Shown here: one piece after another, positions 61,201 to 64,000 of the stretch
Numbering within the stretch: position 1 is the stretch's first letter
Layout: each line of letters starts with the position of its first letter
DNA from: Streptococcaceae bacterium
GTDB taxonomy: Bacteria; Bacillota; Bacilli; Lactobacillales; Streptococcaceae
DNA: 64,000 bases
Assembly (NCBI GenBank): GCA_022484805.1
Contig: JAKVKP010000008.1
Coordinates: 1-64,000 of the forward strand
Direction of reading: 5' to 3'
Notes under the pieces: generated by a model
The model's input: the letters and a program-made list of their open reading frames with translations, nothing else
The model's database searches: none
Told to the model about the DNA's origin: nothing
Translations under genes and position numbers: made by a program

Positions 61201-62575
61201 CTGGATCAATAAACATATTAAATGAATCAATCACATTGCCTTTATACATTTTGCTCGCGGCCACTTGAATTAATTTATTATAAACTGCTGATGTGCCTGT
61301 CGTTTCAACGTCAAAAATAACATAATTTGATTCTTTTAAATTTGCCGAGTCTTCATTATAAACAATTGGCACTTGATCATCGACCAAGTTCACTTCAACA
61401 CCATATAAAATTTTAACACCGTGCTGCTTACCCGATTGATAAGCCTCTGGAAAGCTCTGCAAGCCGGCATGATCGGTTATCGCAATCGCTGGATGACCAA
61501 ATTCTGCTGCTCTTGCCACTAAATTTTTGGCAGAAGGGATTGCATCCATCGTTGACATATTAGTATGTGCATGAAATTCAACTCGCTTTTCACCTTCAGG
61601 CATTAGGTCTTTTCGCGAAGTGTGACTGATTTCCTGAATATCCTGCACATTCATCACATAGTCATTTTGAAAGGTGTTCATTTCAACATTACCACGAACC
61701 CGAACCCACATATTTTTTTTCACTAAATCAAAAAGCGCTGCCTCATCATCATTTCGAGACCATTTTTGACAAGAAAAGCTTGAAGTATAGTCTGTCATTT
61801 TAAATAATAAAAATTTACGACCAGTTCGCGTCGTTTTGACCTCAAGCTCAAAAATATTACCTTCGAAAATCACTCGATTTTCATCTTCAACAACCGATTG
61901 CATTGACGATACGATTTCACCATCTTTAATCCAACGACCCATCTGAAATTTATCTGCTACACTTGCTACTGGTGCCTTTTTCGTTTTTTTCTCAAATTCA
62001 GCATTTTGCTTGATTGCCATCTCAAATAATTCTTCTTGACGATTATTTTGTTTTTCGATAGAATCAGCAACCTTAGCTGCATCGACAACAGGTTGAAATT
62101 CAATTTCAGAAAAGCCATAGTGTTTAAAATGCTTGGCAATAATTGGTAAATATTTTTTATGTAGTGAATCAATATTACCAGCACTATTCATTGGAATCAC
62201 TACGTTACCAGTAGAATCAATTTCTGGTAAAAACATTTTAAACGTCCCATTAACGATTGGAATCGCGCAGTTTTCCTCTTCAAAAACAAGGCGCCAATAC
62301 TCTTGAATTAAGCCTTCTGAGAAATTAGTATCAATAGCATTAATCGTTAAACGAATGGCTGCCTTATCTTGAAAGGCCTGATCTAATTCAAAACGAAATT
62401 TACGATAGATTTCAACTGGTAAAATCTGTGGAAAATCGATAAAAAAATGCCATTGATGATTTGCAAAGCTTACTTCTACCTTCTCAATTTTTGCCGTTTT
62501 GAACAATACACTCTGCCTTAATTCTAAGTCAAAGTCCATTTGGTCTAAAAGTTTCTCAAACAAATTATCTGTCAT
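58220..62575 (-). CDS. polC: DNA polymerase III PolC-type alpha subunit
   Basis: The replicative polymerase of low-GC Gram-positives, with built-in proofreading. The 1451 residues have, in order, an N-terminal domain, an OB fold, a PHP domain (HAHTNMSTMDAIPSAKNL) interrupted by a DnaQ-type exonuclease (YVIFDVETTGTSAVYNK; HHQADADAQATG), and the polymerase part. That part has a zinc module (CPNCKYSEF; KNCPKCDSK) and the catalytic motif PDIDLNFSGEYQ near 970. ATG 62575 is preceded by GAAGGAG. The length matches streptococcal PolC (about 1460), shorter than lactococcal forms. Confidence 0.97.
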   Translation of the reverse strand: MTDNLFEKLLDQMDFDLELRQSVLFKTAKIEKVEVSFANHQWHFFIDFPQILPVEIYRKFRFELDQAFQDKAAIRLTINAIDTNFSEGLIQEYWRLVFEEENCAIPIVNGTFKMFLPEIDSTGNVVIPMNSAGNIDSLHKKYLPIIAKHFKHYGFSEIEFQPVVDAAKVADSIEKQNNRQEELFEMAIKQNAEFEKKTKKAPVASVADKFQMGRWIKDGEIVSSMQSVVEDENRVIFEGNIFELEVKTTRTGRKFLLFKMTDYTSSFSCQKWSRNDDEAALFDLVKKNMWVRVRGNVEMNTFQNDYVMNVQDIQEISHTSRKDLMPEGEKRVEFHAHTNMSTMDAIPSAKNLVARAAEFGHPAIAITDHAGLQSFPEAYQSGKQHGVKILYGVEVNLVDDQVPIVYNEDSANLKESNYVIFDVETTGTSAVYNKLIQVAASKMYKGNVIDSFNMFIDPGHRLSQFTVSLTKITDDIIKENAVPLEEVLKAFQKFCEGSILVAHNATFDMGFMNVNYRRYNLPEITQPVIDTLEFSRNINPDIKRHGLGPLTKRFNIVLDNHHQADADAQATGHLLFLFLEKAYDQYQITDLKSLNEKVIDAHSYKRARPTHATVYAQTQAGLKQLFTLVSESNVKYFERVPRVPKSLLQKYRQGLIVGSACDKGEVFDTMLSKGYEAAKEVAKFYDFIEVMPKTVYQPLIERETIKDEAELEQIIKELVRLADELGKPAIASGDVHYIEKEDAAYREIVVRGQGPGQEINRPMRMGDVEKVISLPEVHFRTTNEMLDEFAFIGKEKAHEIVIEQPQALAESFESITPVKNELYTPYIEGSEEQIVKMTYEKAFELYGNPLPELVDLRIEKELKSIIGNGFAVIYLISQKLVKKSNDDGYLVGSRGSVGSSFVATMTGITEVNPLAPHYVCPNCKYSEFYEDGTYGSGYDMPEKNCPKCDSKMHKDGHDIPFETFLGFYGDKVPDIDLNFSGEYQPRAHNYTKEIFGEDYAYRAGTIGTVAERTAYGFVTGFEKDYNKHFNNAEKSRLALGSMGVKRTTGQHPGGIIVIPSYMDVNDFSPIQFPADDIDSDWKTTHFDFHSIHDNILKLDILGHDDPTMIRMLQDLSGLDPSEIPVDDPEVMKIFSSPEVLGVTEEQIGSRTGTLGVPEFGTQFVRGMLEETHPKTFAELLQISGLSHGTDVWLGNAQELIKNDTANLANVIGCRDDIMVYLIHAGLESGLAFKIMESVRKGKGIPDEWQAEMRNQNVPEWYIESCLKIKYMFPKAHAAAYVIMALRVAYFKVHLPIYYYCAYLSVRASYFDLKVMASGKEAVKAKMKEIRDKGNDAANTEVGLLGVLEICNEMLERGFTISKLDLYQSESVNFVVGEDGKSLIPPFRVVDGLGLNVANQIVEARKAGEFLSKNELKNRAKVSGTLIEKFEDLGILNHLPEDNQLSLFDDLF

Positions 62576-62662
62576 TTAAAGCACGCTCCTTCCACAATCT
62601 CAACATCCATTCTATCATTTTTTAGGACTTGATTCTAGACAATCTATTTATCAAAATCTACT

Positions 62663-62709
62663 AAAAAAAGCTTTTCTGTTATTAATTTAAAAAGTGATTA
62701 AAGCTTAAA
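62663..62709 (-). terminator. Terminator of nfo
   Basis: On the minus strand AAGCTTT pairs with AAAGCTT over an AT-rich loop and runs into TTTTT. Confidence 0.6.
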
Positions 62710-62769
62710 AATGATACTCTAGCTACAAAACCGTTAACCTCGATTTTGCATTTAGAATATCATTTTAGA

Positions 62770-63657
62770 TTATTCGGCTAATTCAGGAAAAGCCAACACG
62801 TCAAACTGACCAGCCTTGAACATGGCGATTTCTTTGCCATAAGGTGCATAGGCCGTTTTCTTATCTGCACCAACATAAGGTGTTTCCAAAATTTTTGATA
62901 AATTCGCTAATTTTTCATGATGCACAATTTGATTAAGCGTATCAAAGCCAATCGTACCAAAACCAATATTTGCATGACGATCCTTGTGGCTTCCCTGTGG
63001 ATTTTTAGAATCATTAATATGAACAACTTTTAAACGCTCTAAGCCAATCACTTTATCAAACTCTGCCAAAACACCGTCAAAATCTTCTTTGACATTATAG
63101 CCTGCATCATTAACATGACAGGTATCAAAAGTAACTGAAAGCTTATCATTCAAAGTCACACCGTCGATAATTTTAGCAATTTCTTCAAATGTTCGACCAA
63201 TTTCCGTACCCTTCCCAGCCATTGTTTCTAAAGCAATTTGTGCTGTTTGTTCTTTTTCAAGAACTTCATTTAATCCTTTAATTATTTGCTTAATGCCCGC
63301 CTCGGCACCTGCACCAACATGGGCACCCGGATGAAGTGTAATTTGCTTAGCACCAAGTGCTTCACTACGCTTAATTTCTTCATGTAAAAATTGAACAGCG
63401 AATGGAAAATTTTCAGGCTTAATTGTATTGCCAAGATTAATAATATAAGGTGCATGTACCACAATATCCGAAAGACCATTTTCTGCCATAAAAGCCTGTC
63501 CAGCCTCGATGTTCATTTCATCAATTGACTTACGGCGCGTATTTTGCGGGGCACCTGTATAAATCATAAAGGTAGAGGCACCATAGCTCGCCGCCTCCTC
63601 AGCTGCGCCAAGTAACATTTTTTTGCCACTCATTGAAACATGAGAACCTATTTTCAT
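62770..63657 (-). CDS. nfo: Endonuclease IV (AP endonuclease)
   Basis: Zinc-dependent AP endonuclease of base excision repair. The 295-residue TIM barrel has the conserved metal ligands: IGSHVSM at the start, [12 protein letters not shown] near 67, TLHPGAHVG near 108, [13 protein letters not shown] near 142, [14 protein letters not shown] near 176 and [20 protein letters not shown] near 214, then [12 protein letters not shown] 63657 has AGGAAAGGA upstream. It lies between polC and a probable nucleoid-associated protein gene. Confidence 0.95.
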   Translation of the reverse strand: MKIGSHVSMSGKKMLLGAAEEAASYGASTFMIYTGAPQNTRRKSIDEMNIEAGQAFMAENGLSDIVVHAPYIINLGNTIKPENFPFAVQFLHEEIKRSEALGAKQITLHPGAHVGAGAEAGIKQIIKGLNEVLEKEQTAQIALETMAGKGTEIGRTFEEIAKIIDGVTLNDKLSVTFDTCHVNDAGYNVKEDFDGVLAEFDKVIGLERLKVVHINDSKNPQGSHKDRHANIGFGTIGFDTLNQIVHHEKLANLSKILETPYVGADKKTAYAPYGKEIAMFKAGQFDVLAFPELAE

Positions 63658-63760
63658 AAATAATCCTTTCCTATATCTGTAATTACTAATTCAGTATTTT
63701 TGCTTAAGGCAGATTATTAATAATTAAATATAGTTATTAATAATCTGAATCGTTTATTTA

Positions 63761-64000
63761 TTATATAAATTTGTTTTTAATATCGGTAATATTTTTAATT
63801 AAAATTGAATAAGTACCATCTGCATTTTGAATAAATTCAACTCTTTCGGCATCATCATAAACATCATTTGGCACAGTAATTTCAATTCCATAGCTCAACG
63901 AAAGCTTTTGAGTCGACAGTTTTTGCGTTGTTTTAGCCTTAATTGCTTCATCAACTTTGAGATTTACTGAATCCTTTGTTGCCTCTTGAAATTCTAATTG
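63761..64000 (-). CDS. C-terminal end of a probable nucleoid-associated protein (NdpA/YejK-like), partial
   Basis: The last 79 codons of a minus-strand gene cut by the window edge. It ends with LSLSYGIEITVPNDVYDDAE, then RVEFIQNADGTYSILIKNIT and DIKNKFI before TAA. The pattern of a 'GIEI-P' strand, 'VEFI-N-DGT-SI-LKNI' and a short tail is like the C-terminus of the 37-kDa nucleoid-associated family found next to nfo in lactic acid bacteria. The call is by memory of the family only. Confidence 0.5.
   Translation of the reverse strand, partial: QLEFQEATKDSVNLKVDEAIKAKTTQKLSTQKLSLSYGIEITVPNDVYDDAERVEFIQNADGTYSILIKNITDIKNKFI

Overview
The window reads as a chromosome segment from a low-GC Gram-positive bacterium of the order Lactobacillales. 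The reasons are the AT-rich sequence, the strong AGGAGG-type ribosome binding sites, a PolC-type replicase, an RNA polymerase delta subunit, a T-box leader, a GyrB that closely resembles those of streptococci and lactococci, a glycerol-3-phosphate oxidase (GlpO), and a short glutamate 5-kinase without a PUA domain. The genus cannot be fixed from the sequence alone; Streptococcaceae or a close relative is my best guess. At least seven genes appear to start with TTG (gyrB, rpoE, glpK, the 3D-domain protein, the rhodanese, the AEC transporter and the PPP phosphatase).

Layout. 1-475: left end of an IS3-family element, two unexplained hairpins and the relic of a second IS end inside what looks like the gyrB terminator. 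475-5.6 kb: gyrB, then the dnaG-rpoD operon. 5.7-8.2 kb: alsS-alsD (pyruvate to acetoin) behind a long, highly structured leader. 8.3-12.2 kb: a four-gene run (AI-2E permease, a divergent dehydroquinate-synthase-like protein, a TPR protein and a UPF0302/YpiB protein). 12.3 kb: lactonase Pgl. 13.6-20.3 kb: rnc, smc, HAD phosphatase, ftsY. 20.4-23.9 kb: acylphosphatase, an ECF S component, and tatD-rnmV-rsmA. 24-27 kb: a DUF3397 protein, rpoE, and pyrG behind a CTP-sensing attenuator. 27.2-29.3 kb: proBA. 29.4-36 kb: phosphatase, RNase HI, methyltransferase, purine permease, AEC transporter and a cell-wall 3D protein. 36-40.4 kb: T-box, hisS, aspS, yitT. 40.6-46.5 kb: glpKOF and an Mga-type regulator. 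46.7-52 kb: pnp, a membrane-anchored nuclease and fhs. 52-55.1 kb: the yqgN-gluP-yqgQ-glk-rhodanese run, in the order known from Bacillus. 55.2-58 kb: a cold-shock protein, a MATE pump and a FusB-type EF-G-binding protein with its own leader peptide. 58-64 kb: polC, nfo and the 3' end of a probable nucleoid-associated protein gene.

Most genes are housekeeping and run on the minus strand, so the window probably lies on one replichore with minus as the leading strand. There is no prophage, CRISPR array, tRNA or rRNA that I can see. The interest lies between the genes. The cis-regulatory sites I can read are: a pyrG promoter whose transcript would begin GGGC, ahead of a C-rich/G-rich terminator; a leader peptide with a sequestered ribosome binding site ahead of fusB; a multi-tier leader hairpin at alsS; a T-box at hisS whose visible specifier candidates read Asp; a cre site at glpK; a PurR-box pair at the purine permease; and a WalR-like direct repeat at the cell-wall gene. 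One compact, relatively GC-rich, two-hairpin element between fhs and the rhodanese gene (about 52032-52162) I cannot assign to any family.
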